Positions 1 through 11,268 of a stretch of 64,000 nucleotides of DNA are shown here, in pieces. A program made the position numbers and the translations under genes. Below the pieces are notes generated by a model that searched no databases, was not told where the DNA came from, and saw only the letters and a list, made by a program, of their open reading frames with translations. Location: the NCBI GenBank assembly GCA_023362775.1, contig JALMGJ010000003.1, positions 50,706,416 to 50,770,415 of the forward strand. Reading direction: 5' to 3'. The DNA is from Charina bottae. Its lineage: Eukaryota > Chordata > Lepidosauria > Squamata > Charinaidae. The first letter of the stretch is position 1; every line of letters starts with the position of its first letter.

Positions 1-1350
1 TATTGAGGAATCTTTGAAGCTATTTAATTGAAACCTGGCAGTGAAAAGTTAACTAAATTGTCCATCACTCCTGATATTCTGGTCTCATTCTGCTAAAAAT
101 TGAAGCAGCTTCAGGTGTTTTGTAGTTTCTCATGTTACTCTATGGACAACACATTTTTTTTTCTAATCAGAACTTGCATTTTCAAGCAAGAACTGGAACA
201 ATTCAGGTTGATGCTGAATCTCTGACCTCAGACTCAAATGAAATGGCACCTTCTTGGAATCTCAAATCTCCAGTTCAGACTGAATTGGTGATAATTTGTA
301 CAGGCCTACTGAGTAAGAATTTCTCCAAATTTATCTTCTCTTTTGAAAGAATTTCTATATCAAATTCTCTTTCATCAAATGGAATGAGAACTTAAAAAAA
401 GAATAATGTTTCTGCCTGGCACTCATTCACACTGAAATGATAATATGCATACTAGTGAGTAGGGAAGAAGAATTCGCAAGTTTCCCAGTAGGTTCAATCC
501 ATAAGTTTCCTAGCAGAGTCCTGTCTGCCAGCAATGCCAAATGAATAGTAAGATAAATGAAGTGCCAAGAGCAAATGTTCCTGCACACATTACAGAGCAA
601 AGATTATCTCATTTTGAAAGCATAACCTTTGGCTCTGGTCGACCTGACATTTCAACCAATGACTGTATTTTTGTCAAGATGACCCAAGACAATTATCAGC
701 ATTAATACATAGACATTCACAACCTCCACATGAACATTTGGCCTTTTATGGACTGCGGAGATATCAGCAGCTTTTTATTTTTCTGAAGTTCTGCACAGAA
801 CTTCACTAGTGGATAGATTTGCATTAGTGGAGAGATATGAGAAGTGTATAAATCCACTCTGTAGAAAAATGGAGAAATCTATGGCTCACTTCATACATAC
901 TAACATTTGTTATTTGATTTATAATAAAAAGTCTTAATTATCCAAGATTATAACATCAAACACAACAATTTTGTTGTATAAAGCATCGGTTCTGCTCACC
1001 ATTAATCTTTGGAGTGAACTGCAGAAGTCAGAATAACTGACTTCCTTCACAGTGCCTCATTTGGCTTACAGAACATGGAGTCACCTTGAGGTCTGTGGGC
1101 ATTTGGTGAATGAGCTGGGTGTATAATTACTGAATGAACCCTGATTTAATTCAGGTTTGCCATTTGAAATTGGATGCCAAAGTAATGGAGTTATTCATGA
1201 CACTTCAAATTCATTTTTTTAAAGAAAACCTTCTCCACAAGCTATAAATATCTGCAGCTGTTTAGTTATAGGTTGGAATGGGATTAAAATAGCAAGGATG
1301 GTAGACTCCTTAAAGGAGATGAGACCTGGTTACTTTCAGGATTACACTGC

Positions 1351-1353
<3 letters not shown>
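1..1353. other. unique AT-rich stretch, nothing recognised
   Basis: No exon-like coding frame, repeat family or RNA gene is recognised here. The only ORF of note (about 87 codons near position 132) has ordinary AT-rich composition and no domain I know. Confidence 0.5.
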
Positions 1354-1400
<47 letters not shown>

Positions 1401-1433
1401 ATTACGCTGATCCATCCATCCATCCATCCATCT
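1354..1433. repeat. (CA)n followed by (CATC)n microsatellites
   Basis: An uninterrupted CA dinucleotide tract runs to about 1398. After 12 bases of spacer comes a CATC tetramer tract (1411-1433). The frame reads as poly-Thr-His and is not coding. Confidence 0.95.
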
Positions 1434-1865
1434 ATCCTGAAAATATCCCCTTATATATCTCTGCTTCATTTGAATGTTTCTGAATGTTGCATGCACATAG
1501 AAAGTGGTAGAACTTTGATTGTGACAGCCATTTTGCCTGTTTTGACCTCTCCCACAGACACCACTGATAAGTACAGCTCAACAGTTTCCAAATTGTTCAG
1601 CAACAAGCTTAGGTTAAGCAGAACCAATGCAAAAAGTGTCCAATTCCGACTTAAAAGTAAAAGTTTCAAAAGCTGTTTAAAAAGTAAATGTAGAGAACCA
1701 CAGATATGATCTTGCAGAATGAATACAGTGGTTAGGAAAACATGAATTAAGTCTTGGAAAATGAGAGAATATTAGAAAGAAAAGTGAACTGGCTCTGCCT
1801 TGACTCTCTTTGGTGTAAGAGAGAGGGAGGTCAGGCTCTCAAGGTTCAGTTACTATAGCCTATAG

Positions 1866-2118
1866 CAGTGCTTTCCAAACTGCCACCATTGGCGACACAC
1901 CAATGGTGGCAGCGGCCGGGGGGCATGCGTGGCGGTGGGGGCGTGCACGGCGGTGGGGGCGTGCACGGCAGCGGCAGCCTCGTGTTTTCCGCTAAAACGC
2001 AGAAGTGCTGATGGCTCACTGCTTCCGTCGTCGCTGCCGCTGCCATACACACCTCCGTGCCACCGCCGTGCACGTCCACTTCCGGGTTGTGTCACGATAC
2101 ACAGTTTGGAAAGCTATG
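1866..2118. mobile_element. non-autonomous hAT element, CTTTCCAAACT family, copy 1
   Basis: The ends are inverted: CAGTGCTTTCCAAACTG on the left and CAGTTTGGAAAGCTATG on the right. They are flanked by 8-mers GCCTATAG (1858-1865) and GCCTACAG (2119-2126), 7 of 8 identical, the duplication length expected for hAT insertion. The interior is GC-rich with short tandem GGCGGTGGGGGCGTGCAC units and no transposase. Related copies lie at 33281 and 44751. The family assignment is inferred from end sequence and duplication length. Confidence 0.8.
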
Positions 2119-2204
2119 GCCTACAGTATACTATAGTAAGGTTCCAATATTTTTTGTCAAGACTGTTTCCTTACCGAGCTTACCTTGAAGGGATGGCAAT
2201 ACTA

Positions 2205-2649
2205 CAGGTAGCCCTCACTTAATGATAGTAATTGGGACCGGCAAATCCGTCACTAAGTGACACAGTCCTAAAGCGTGATGTCACATGACTGGCCCAGTTT
2301 ACGACAGCAGTTGAAGTAGTTCCAGTTGCTGTCATTAGGTGAATCCCATGCGGTTGCAGTGTCCTGTGGTCACGTGATTACGTGATCACCATTTGCAACC
2401 CCCTGCCGGCTTTCTCATTGACTTTGTCAGGAGCTGGCAGTGAAGGTTGCAAATGGTGATCACGTGACCATGGGACGCTGTGACCATCATAATTGCAAGC
2501 CAGTTGCCAAGTGCCCTAATCGTAATCACGTGACTGCGGGGACACTGTGATGGCCGCAACTATGAGGAACAGTCATAAGTCCCCTCGTTCAACACTTTTG
2601 TAACTTCAAATGGTCACTGAATGAGCGGTTGCTGCATGAGGACCACCTG
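2205..2649. mobile_element. fold-back MITE, CAGGTAGTCCTC family, copy 1
   Basis: The ends CAGGTAGCCCTC and GAGGACCACCTG are inverted and flanked by TA on both sides (2203-2204, 2650-2651), which suggests TA-target insertion as in Tc1/mariner relatives. The element is a long imperfect palindrome: GTGATCACCATTTGCAACC near 2384-2402 mirrors GGTTGCAAATGGTGATCAC near 2443-2465. It has no coding capacity and carries several CACGTG-type sites. This is the longest of six copies in the window. Confidence 0.8.
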
Positions 2650-5600
2650 TATAGCACTCAGCCTTTAGCCCATTGTCAGCCCTTCAAGGTAGACCAGACT
2701 AGAAAACCAATGCCATGTAAGTCAGTACTACTTTTATTGTAAACGTTAGTAACAGAATCTTGCAAGTCTGAATGTGCTTCCCCCCTCCCTTCCTTCCTTC
2801 CTCTTCGTGTGAACTAAGGAGGGGCTTGTCTGAAACATATACTCAGGTTACATTTCTTGGCCCGGCTCAGGCTCCTTTTATCTGATGGTTGCCTTGGTAG
2901 TGGCTCTTCCTCCTGTCCCTCAAGGCCATTCTCTTTTCCCTCTACACCCATATGCAGAGTGATGAGAGCTACATTGAACTCCTTCTTGTGTTGGTAAGAT
3001 TGGAACAGGAGGGTATCATTCCATTAACGTAAGAGAGCTAAATTAAGGCTTGAAAATGGCCACCTTGAGAGCACAGAAAATGAAGTAACTCCAAAGTAAT
3101 GTTAGCCATGCCAGTACTGCTAGGCTCAGAGTTTAGTGAGGTCAGGAGTGTCCAGGGTGGGGTGGGGTGGTCAAAAAAGCCATGATAGTCACAGCCATGT
3201 GATCAAAGCCCAACCCTTTGTCACATGTGTCGTGATGCATGTAAACAAGGGACATGATTGTGGCCATCATTGTGACTTTTTTTCCTCTCTTCTGGTGGAC
3301 ATCCCTGAATGTAGTGAAAAAGCTCTTCGGTTGGAAGCTTATGTCCATGTCTGAGAGGTCATTACAGTTGCAACACTGTATCCTGTCTACAATAACCACA
3401 GGAACATTGGAAAAGCCAACAAATCAACAAAGCTCTTTGAACCAGGTGAATCAAAGCAAATCCCTATTTGGTTGGGGTGGTCTGACGTAAGCTTCATCAG
3501 ATTAAAGCACCCTGCAAAGCTTATTTACTTATTTATCGACCCACGTAGAGTTGGCATATGTGATGCAACTGGGATATGGAAGGCAGTTTCCTAGAATGTT
3601 ACTGGATTAGATAGATTATATGTCCTAAATTGTTAGTACTGTATGCCCCAACTTCTGAATCTTATAGTTAAAGCCATACTTGTATGAGGAAGCAGAGGGA
3701 GATGAGAAAGAAGAGTTTCCAATTCATTGCAGCACTATTCCCTGGTGCTTTCATCCCATAGCAGTGCTTGAAATGCTCTTTTAGACTAGGAAGACATAAC
3801 CTGAGACCTGAGCCATGGCTACATATCCCCAAAGCCTTGGATATGTGCTTGCAGCCACTCTATAGGTTGGTATCAAATGGTAATATTTTAGAATGCTGTG
3901 TAACTATTGTAATTCAATTGTAATTAAATTTAAATAAACATTCAATTACATTAGATTTAGTTTTTGGCTTTAATTGCACATACTCATGGCTCCCTTTTGG
4001 AATGTATCCCTCAGCATAGCATTCCAAGTCCACATGCAGGTTTTAGTGGCCTCCCCTCCTCAATTGTATACATTCCTGGTTTTGATTGCAGAAGAGCTGC
4101 AATGTCCTGAAATCCCTCACCCTTCAGCAGGATTCTACTTCTGAGGTGTCCTCTTTCCTGTTTGATATTGGAGAAGATGTTCTATTTTTTTATATTTGAT
4201 GCATGCGGCATAAAGCTCTGCCTTCTTGTATCTCTTCTGCACAGCTCATTGAATGTATAGCCTTCCTTTTTCTGCTTGTGTTTTGAGACTCTGCTATAAA
4301 AATGTACATATTAATCTTGTTTTTAAGACTCTTCTTTCAGACAGTACACACAAATGTGTTGAGTGACTTAAATTGGTTTTTCTGTTTATAAATGTAGTGT
4401 TCTGTGCCTGCCCAGGGGCAATTCTAACATCCACTTCTTGATAAGAAACGTTTTTCAAAGTATCAAGCCAGAAGAATATTTGTAACTTACTCATGTGTGC
4501 CTGCGATGGTGTTGCCCCCACCTCCTTGTTTTCCTTTCTTTTATAGGAAAGAATAATAGAAATAGGGAATTAAGAATATCAAAACTTTTGCTAATATTAT
4601 AATGAAAATGCCAGTCCCGAATGTGGCGTTCTGCCTATTAGCTGAAATTAGTTTTTATCTGCTCTATCAAGTTTACAAAGGAGCAGAACTAGTCAATAGT
4701 AAGCTAGACAGTTATGTAGACCCAAAGGTCAAACAAATTTACAACAACAGAAGCAAGTGGTCGCCAATCCCAGGTAAGCTTCAGAAACAGTCAAGAAGTC
4801 AAATGCTGCAGGAGTCCAGAAATCAGAGAAAGGTTAGAGGTCTTGAAAACACAGCAGACCCTGCTGCTAGTCATTAAGCCATCTAGAAAAAATATTTCCT
4901 TAGCATAGTTCTACTATCAAGGAAACTTCTATTCATAAAAAGGCCTGGCTATACCTTTAATCCTACAACTTCTGTGTTGCTTGAGTCCAGGCAATGCTTT
5001 GGCTTTCCTACAATTCTGGTGGCATACAATTCTTCCTCTAGTTCTGATTCCAGAGGCTGGTGCCAAGACTCCCAGACTAGGATTCAGAATTCAGCAGATT
5101 GACTACAGATTAAGAATCAGGAGCTCAGTCTGTATCCCCAGCCAGTGGTCCAGCAATGCCTGAATTGTTCATCTTCCTGAGAGTCTAATCTCGAGGCTGG
5201 ATCCATGATTAATAATTGAGGAGAATGCATAATCTGTTAAATAAGATAAGAGTGTCAGTTTCAGAGCATTCTGTTTTAATTTAAAACAAAATTAGCTCAG
5301 AAAATGTTGCTTCCAAATTACCTACACCAATCTTTGGTGTAGTATTCCTCCACTGTGGTGGGGTAAGAGTTGAGCATGCTCTATTGAAATACATCTGCTT
5401 TGCAAAGAAGTATTTGTAGCCATCAGGGTCCATTGTAGAATCCCTCCTAAGGAGGCCACTTTAGCCTATACTATCAAGTCTTTTAGAAGAATGGTGATAG
5501 CGGCCATTTGTAAGCTGGGGAGCTCTGGCCACTGAGTTTGCATCGTACTTTCATTGCTAATTTATATAATTATTATATTATTTTAAGCTTGATTTTATTA

Positions 5601-5832
5601 TTTATATTTTGTGGTGAATATTTTAGGCTGAATAGCAGAATGATATCATTAATGGTAGTAATAGCAGTAGTAGTACTAAAGTCATATAATTTGTATGTAG
5701 AGATTGATGAGTCTCTTTTGTCTTCCTCCTATCATCATTAGTATTACACATTTTCACATTATTCCATTCAGTCATTTTTGGAATGAATCCATATTGGTTC
5801 ATTTCATATTTCATATTTCATTTCATATTCAT
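2650..5832. other. unique stretch with no recognised element
   Basis: No known element or exon is recognised. Visible items are a short CCTT run near 2790, a GGGGT run near 3160, and at about 4770-5160 a stretch rich in phrases such as GTCCAG and AATCAG that may be an old repeat. A 91-codon ORF at 4602-4877 starts inside unremarkable sequence and matches nothing I know. Confidence 0.4.
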
Positions 5833-6175
5833 TTGGTCTAGTGGTTAAGGCAATGGGCTAGAAACCAGGAGTCTGTGAGTTCTAGTCCCGCCTTAGGAAT
5901 GAAAGCCGGCTGGGTGACTTTCGGCCAGTCACTCTCTCTCAGCCCTGGGAAGGAGCCAATAGGAAACCAGGAGACTGAGAGTTCTAGTCCCGCCTTAGGC
6001 ATGAAAGCCGGCTGGGTGACCTTGGGCCAGTCACTCTCTCTCAGCCCAACTCACCTCACCGGGTTGTTGTTGTAGGGAAAATAGGAGGAGGAAGGAGTAT
6101 TAGGTATGTTTGCTGCCTTGAGTTATTTATAAAAATAATAAAGGCGGGATATAAAATAAATAAAATGAAATAAAT
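5833..6175 (+). mobile_element. tRNA-derived SINE with internal 85-bp tandem duplication
   Basis: The pol III A-box-like TAGTGGTTAAGGC and B-box-like GAGTTCTAGTCCC are followed by AAAGCCGGCTGGGTGACC, CAGTCACTCTCTCTCAGCCC and a GTTGTTGTTG segment. The tail contains TTATTTATAAAAATAATAAAGGCG and AAAT repeats. Bases 5861-5945 are duplicated at 5963-6047 with a short linker, so the B-box region is present twice. The head is shared with copies at 42611, 50711, 55616 and 59320. It acts as a retroposon, not a tRNA gene. Confidence 0.85.
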
Positions 6176-6734
6176 AAATATTATTATTATTATTCATAAC
6201 TTTGCTTAAGAAATATGGTTCTTTATGTAATTGTTTATGATAAGGTAGAGTCTTTAAAGTAGCTTTCACTAATTTATACTGTTAAAAATAAAGCTAACTC
6301 TAATATATTTTATATGCAACTTTCTAAAACATGTTTTCACTGGTTCTTTCTGAACTGCAATTTGCTGTGTTAATTTTTTAGTCTGTTATGGTTTCTAGCA
6401 TTTCATTAATTGCTACATGTGTCTTTTGACCAATCGTGCTCCAGAAATCCATGGTAACTTTTTTCACATCTCTACCTCAACTTTTTCCTTCCCTTTTAAA
6501 AACTCTTGTTGGATTAGTGTAGTGTCTCTGATGCTCTGATCAGAAGATTAAAGAAGAGAAGTTGGGAGGTAATAGCTAATCAGGAGAAAAAGCTGTGATG
6601 ACTCCTGGGAATTGTGGTTTTACCTGTAAGTAGTGCAATGATTGCTAAATAATTTAGGATTGGAATGCTTAGACTTCCTATCAGAGTCCAAACTGGAACA
6701 CTTCATCAACATCTCAGATTACTATATGCCCTTT

Positions 6735-7277
6735 TACTAATATCTACAATATTGTTATGAGCCAGAGGTTTAAAAAACTACTGCACAGGTTAAAAATGTG
6801 TGAATACTCATCTCACCTGGTTCTTAATTTTGAAAAATCTAAAATTTTGGTCTTTGCTAAGAGAGCCACCCAACAATCCTGGAGAGTAGAAGGGCACAAA
6901 TTAGAGCAGGTTACTGCATTTAAATACCTTCAGGTAGTTTTCCACTCTGAGGGACCTGGAACGTGCACCAGAATCATGTAGTGCAGCTAGCTGTTAGGTC
7001 TACAAGTCCTATTAAGTGCTTCTTTTATATAAGCGGAGGACAATTAATCCAGCAAGATAGCTACAAAATCTAACTTTCCCCAAGCCGAGGATAGCATTTT
7101 TCAAAGCCAGGCATAACATCTTACCATCCACACTGCTGCAAGGCAGATACTCCAAAACCCCATTAACCGAGGGTACCTGCCCATGTGACAGCAAGCAGAT
7201 CAAAACCATTTCACGTGTATTATTGCATTGTAAATTCTACAGGGGTATCAGGTCTGCTTATTTTCTGCCCCTAATAT
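6735..7277 (+). pseudogene. LINE reverse-transcriptase C-terminal relic, part 1 (interrupted)
   Basis: The frame includes SHLVLNFEKSKILVFAKRA and VTAFKYLQVVFHSEG, typical of the region after the catalytic YADD box in vertebrate non-LTR retrotransposons. Further down come LLQGRYSKTPL and CPC...VLLHCKFY, a zinc-knuckle-like C-terminal region. Stops and frameshifts show it is dead. It ends exactly at the target duplication of the hAT at 7278 and resumes at 8155. The clade (CR1/L2/jockey-like) cannot be fixed by eye. Confidence 0.7.
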
Positions 7278-8146
7278 TAGGCTGACCATATTTCCTTCAG
7301 ACGAAAACGGGACTTTGGGGATAGCAAAACGGGACAGGGTCTTATGCCACCATGCCGGCCTCCAAACCCCGCCCCCCAGTCCACGCAATTGGCTCCCGCC
7401 TGCAAACCCCGCCCCCGCCCCACACGATTGGCTCCCGCCTGTAAACCCCACCTTCGAAAGGGCAGGCTCCGTGGACCCCGAAAATGCCCTCAGTCTAGGC
7501 AGGGAGGCTGCGCGCACGCGCATGTTACCAAGGGGCGCTCAGCTGTTCTGCAGGGAGAATTTCCACCCTGGCTCCAGGGCAGCGTGTGCGTGCGGGGAGG
7601 AGGCTTTTGCCTCCCTGCCAGAACCGAGGGCATTTTCGGGGTCCCCGGAGCCTGCCCCTTTGAAGGGGAAGTGGCAGCAGCGGCAACCCGGAAGCACCGC
7701 CACCGGCACTTCCGTGTTTTTGTTTGGAAAGCCCTGGCCTAGTGTGTGTGTGCGCAATTACACTGAGCAAGTAATCTGCGTGCATGCACACACACACACA
7801 CACACTCCTTCCACAACCTTCCCGTGCCTGCTTTCCCTGGCCTCACAACTGCTGGGCAGACAATCTCAGGATCAGGTAAGGAGGCAGGAACCTGGACTGT
7901 GGTGCTGCTTCTGCTGCTGGGATCGCACGTGGCAACTGGGCTTCCAGTTGCCGCGCTGATAGGGCCTCTTCCGGGCTGCCTCCAAAGGGAAGTCTGGCTC
8001 CAGTCCTCCTTCCTGTCTTCCTGTCCTCCTTCCCACCGGGTTTAAAAAAGGGACAAAATTGAGATTTTTATCAAAACAACGGGACGGTTGAAAAATGCTA
8101 AAATAACGGGACTGTCCTGTTCAAAACGGGACGTATGGTCACCCTA
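7278..8146 (+). mobile_element. non-autonomous hAT, TAGGCTGACCATA family, copy 1
   Basis: The termini are TAGGCTGACCATA and TATGGTCACCCTA (12 of 13 inverted match), with a perfect 8-bp target duplication CCTAATAT at 7270-7277 and 8147-8154. The interior is GC-rich, with about two copies of a roughly 43-bp unit containing GATTGGCTCCCGCC and GC-box-like CCCCGCCCCC, then CpG-rich sequence. The ends carry AACGGGACA phrases. The open frames inside (for example 7315-7959) are GC-rich artefacts. It sits inside a LINE relic. A shorter copy in opposite orientation is at 63144. Confidence 0.88.
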
Positions 8147-8154
8147 CCTAATAT

Positions 8155-8239
8155 GTAAATTTCCAGGAGGGCCAGACAATTTCTATGTGAACCATCTTCT
8201 AAAAGATTCGAAACCTTTTATCACTTTTGCAGTAGCCAA
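8155..8239 (+). pseudogene. LINE reverse-transcriptase C-terminal relic, part 2
   Basis: The frame reads PDNFYVNHLLKDSKPFITFA then VAKF, continuing the LINE relic that stops at 7277. If the hAT and one copy of its 8-bp duplication are ignored, the reading frame is continuous, so the hAT landed in a LINE whose frame was locally intact. It is cut off at the hexamer microsatellite. Confidence 0.7.
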
Positions 8240-8399
8240 ATTTATATTTATATTTATATTTATATTTATATTTATATTTATATTTATATTTATATTTATA
8301 TTTATATTTATATTTATATTTATATTTATATTTATATTTATATTTATATTTATATTTATATTTATATTTATATTTATATTTATATTTATATTTATATTT
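8240..8399. repeat. (TTTATA)n hexanucleotide microsatellite
   Basis: About 26 near-perfect TTTATA units read as poly-(Phe-Ile). The tract abuts an antisense LINE 3' end at 8401, so on the minus strand it sits where that LINE's A-rich tail would be. Confidence 0.95.
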
Positions 8400-8400
8400 T

Positions 8401-8640
8401 TAACTTATATCACCGCCCATCTCCCCCCCATTCCGGAGGGGACTCTGGGCGCTTTACACCAAGCCAGCAATTAAAACATATAAAAATTTATAAAATAGGA
8501 TACATAATTTAATTAAATATATAAGATCCAAGAGGCTCTGATGTTAAGCTTTAAAGAACCCTATGGAGCAAGCCAACCCCAAGAGGAGCTATTACTCCCC
8601 CCATCCCAAGCGAGGTTGCAGAGCCAGGTCTGTGGCTGTG
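8401..8640 (-). mobile_element. LINE 3' end, antisense (CCGCCCATCTC signature)
   Basis: CACCGCCCATCTCC, then GGGGACTCTGGGCGCTTTACA and GCCAGCCAACCCCAAGAGG-like sequence, match the reverse of a 3' end seen repeatedly here (27453, 31655, 50602 antisense; 16571, 33000, 35080 sense). The family is probably CR1/L2 superfamily; the exact name is not determinable by eye. Confidence 0.65.
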
Positions 8641-9787
8641 ATGAAAATAAGGCATACTGTAACTGGATACAGAAATAATCACTTCTGTTTTATTTATCAC
8701 TTTAGGTTTAATACATACTAGCTATCTCATTTTTAGATGATATATATTTTACTTAATAGATTGTAATAGTTTAGATTTACACTTGCACAGATAATGAATG
8801 CACCATTATGGTAGTGCATGTCACATTTTTATGTGTTATCTTTGTTATGTTAGTATTTTATCTCATCTATTTACTTTGGTGGTGGTGTTTTTTTTTATTA
8901 TTATTATTTTTTGCTGGTCATTGACCGAATGAACAGTATTTCAATATTCATCTCATAGCAGAGGTATAAGATTATCCCTGTTGTTTCGATTATTGTCTCC
9001 TTTTACTACTTATTTTTCATGTACAAAAGCCTGAGGTTTGTGTGCAGGGATGTCACAATACATATTTTATCATTTTTTCTTCACTGTGGTTTATACCAGA
9101 TACCTGTGACTGCACTACATTTTAATGGATCAAATATTTACTTAGAGTAATGGAAGGTTATGATAGACTTCCTAACCATGAAAGTTTTCACCACCTGAGG
9201 ATGGATCACCTATAAAGTTTTAACAGCTCAAACTATTTTTAGAGTGAAGTTAATCTCATTCAGTTCACTGGGCATTATTTCTAACTAATGGCCTAATCCT
9301 AGCCATATTTCTTCAGTATTTGTTATATTAATTTTTTAAGGCATTTACTTCCAAGCAAGTGGCTTAAATTTATAACAAAAGTGTTCATAGACTCACCAAC
9401 CCTAATGGCATCAGTAGGTTTTATTTAGCAGAGAAACACTGAAAAGTGGTGAAAACCAAGAGTTAAATGCATAAATTAAATCAACTCCGTCCAAGCACAC
9501 TCCATTAGAGAATAAATATCTCTGGAGAATCACAATAAGCTTTTTCTGTAGAAAGTCATGAAAGGGCTTCTCTTGATCTTCCAAGCATTTTGAAACATTA
9601 TTGGCATTCTAGTGATGTGGGCAGAATACAATCTGTGAGGATCAGTGCTGCTCACGTCCCTTGAATGTTTTAAGTTGGAAATAAAGTAATTTGCTTCCAC
9701 AAATAATGTTTAAGATTTTGAAGGGAGAGCTTTACAATGAATGTTTTATTTCTGAAACTCCATAATTCTCTTCAGATAATCAGAATA
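8641..9787. other. unique AT-rich stretch, nothing recognised
   Basis: No repeat family, coding frame or RNA signature is recognised. Confidence 0.5.
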
Positions 9788-9858
9788 TCAATCTGGCCCA
9801 TTCAAAACCACATGCTTCAAGGAATTAGAAGCATGTGGTTTTGAATGGGCCAGATTGA
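9788..9858. repeat. perfect inverted repeat, 31-bp arms, 9-base loop
   Basis: The arm at 9788-9818 is the exact reverse complement of 9828-9858, with loop AAGGAATTA at 9819-9827. Three further pairs form after one mismatch outside. No TIR or target duplication is evident, so it is not an obvious MITE. An RNA from either strand would form a miRNA-sized hairpin, but perfect arms fit a recent template-switch palindrome better. Confidence 0.95.
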
Positions 9859-10354
9859 GATTATCATTGCTTTTGGATATACCAGTGACATATCTGGCCA
9901 AAGTTTTGTTTTGCCAGCATTAGTTACATTTATTCTAGCAAGGTCTCTTCACTTGGGCTGCTATATGAAGACCAATCAGATACTTCCATTGATTCAAAAT
10001 TATAAACACAGTCTACTAATCAGTATTGTAATGGCTTAGGCTGCCGGCATTAAACAAACTTCATTGCAGTCCAGTTAGTTTTTGAGATGTTAGTCTTGAT
10101 ATTGCATTAACAATGTTCTCCTGGTACTTCTCTCCATGTGTACTGTTTAATTGCATTATTTTGGAAACCAATGTTTTATAGTTGTGGGTTACCATAAAGG
10201 CAGTTTATGAATGTCATGAACAATTGAATATTAATGAGAAACAAAAGTAATATTCATTTGTTTCCAAATGCTTATCTAACTCAATTTATTCATATCTGTG
10301 GAAAAGATTTGATTTAGGTTTTATATAGGTCTAAGACACAGATAGAATTTATTA
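9859..10354. other. unique AT-rich stretch, nothing recognised
   Basis: It holds a 64-codon ORF that starts in the hairpin arm and has no recognised domain. No repeats are seen. Confidence 0.5.
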
Positions 10355-10560
10355 CGATCCAGTGGCTAAGGCTTTGGATTTAGGAACAAAAAGATTCAGG
10401 TTCATGTCCATCCTCTGCCTTGAAAGCTCACCAGGTGACTTTGGGCAGTCATTATCTCTTAGCTGAACCTATACCATAAGGTTTGTACTGTGGGAAATAA
10501 GGAAGGGAGTGTTACATATGCCACTTCTATCTCCTGGAGGAAAGGTAGGATAACAAAAAA
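10355..10560 (+). mobile_element. degraded tRNA-type SINE (MIR/tRNA-SINE-like)
   Basis: CAGTGGCTAAGGC resembles an A box, GATTCAGGTTC a B-box region, and CAGGTGACTTTGGGCAGTCATTATCTCTTAGC the downstream SINE core. It is much more diverged than the copy at 5833, so it is an older insertion. Confidence 0.55.
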
Positions 10561-11268
10561 AATGAACAAACAATCTTAAGGTCTATCTTCTCCTCTCATG
10601 TTTTAGATGCAACTTCTTTTTGATGCATCCTAACTCATTCTTTACACTTTAGGTATGGCAAGGAAGAGTTCCTTAAATTATTGATTTTTATGTTCTGTAC
10701 TGCAATGTGTTGTCATGCCAATTGGCCAAAGACTAGCAGCGGAGTCCAGGATAGGCAGAGGTTGAGTTCCATAGACTGATGGGCAAGAGACCAGATTCCA
10801 AAGAGAAATCCAAGTTTTGAAGTTCCTTCCAGATGTAGGAATAAGACAGGCATGAATTTGAGGGCTAGGGTTGCTAGTGCAATTTGACAAACCTAGACAG
10901 AACAGAAGGAATGAATAAATGAGTGAATGAGTAAATACAGAAGCTTAAGGTGATAAGGGCTCTCAGATGAACATGTTCCAAAGTAAAGACTCATTTGACT
11001 ATCTGAAGGACTGTCTTTCCCATTATGAACCTGTCTGAGTGCTAAGATCTGCAGGAAAAGCAAGCTGTTCCAAAGATGTCCCCACAGTCAGAGGCTCATT
11101 TATCTCAAATGCAAGAAGGGTTTTTTTTATTTTTCTCTTTCAGAAAAGGGATAAAAATTAATTTCTTATGCTAGGTTTTTAATAGTTGATTAATTTTAGT
11201 CTTGATTTTTTTTTAAAAAAAAAGTTTTTTAACCTTTTTCTAACTGATCATTTGTTCTTAACTGAGTA
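10561..11268. other. unique stretch, nothing recognised
   Basis: No recognised family. Position 10700-10880 is mixed sequence with no repeat signature; poly-T/poly-A runs occur near 11115 and 11205. Confidence 0.45.

Noticed and set aside
4602..4877. 91-codon ORF with hydrophobic start
   Set aside because: No known motif; the hydrophobic N-terminus alone is not evidence of a gene in AT-rich DNA.
7315..7959. 214-codon ORF, the longest in the window
   Set aside because: It lies wholly inside the non-autonomous hAT at 7278-8146, is GC-rich with open frames in several phases, and crosses a CA repeat (poly-His-Thr).
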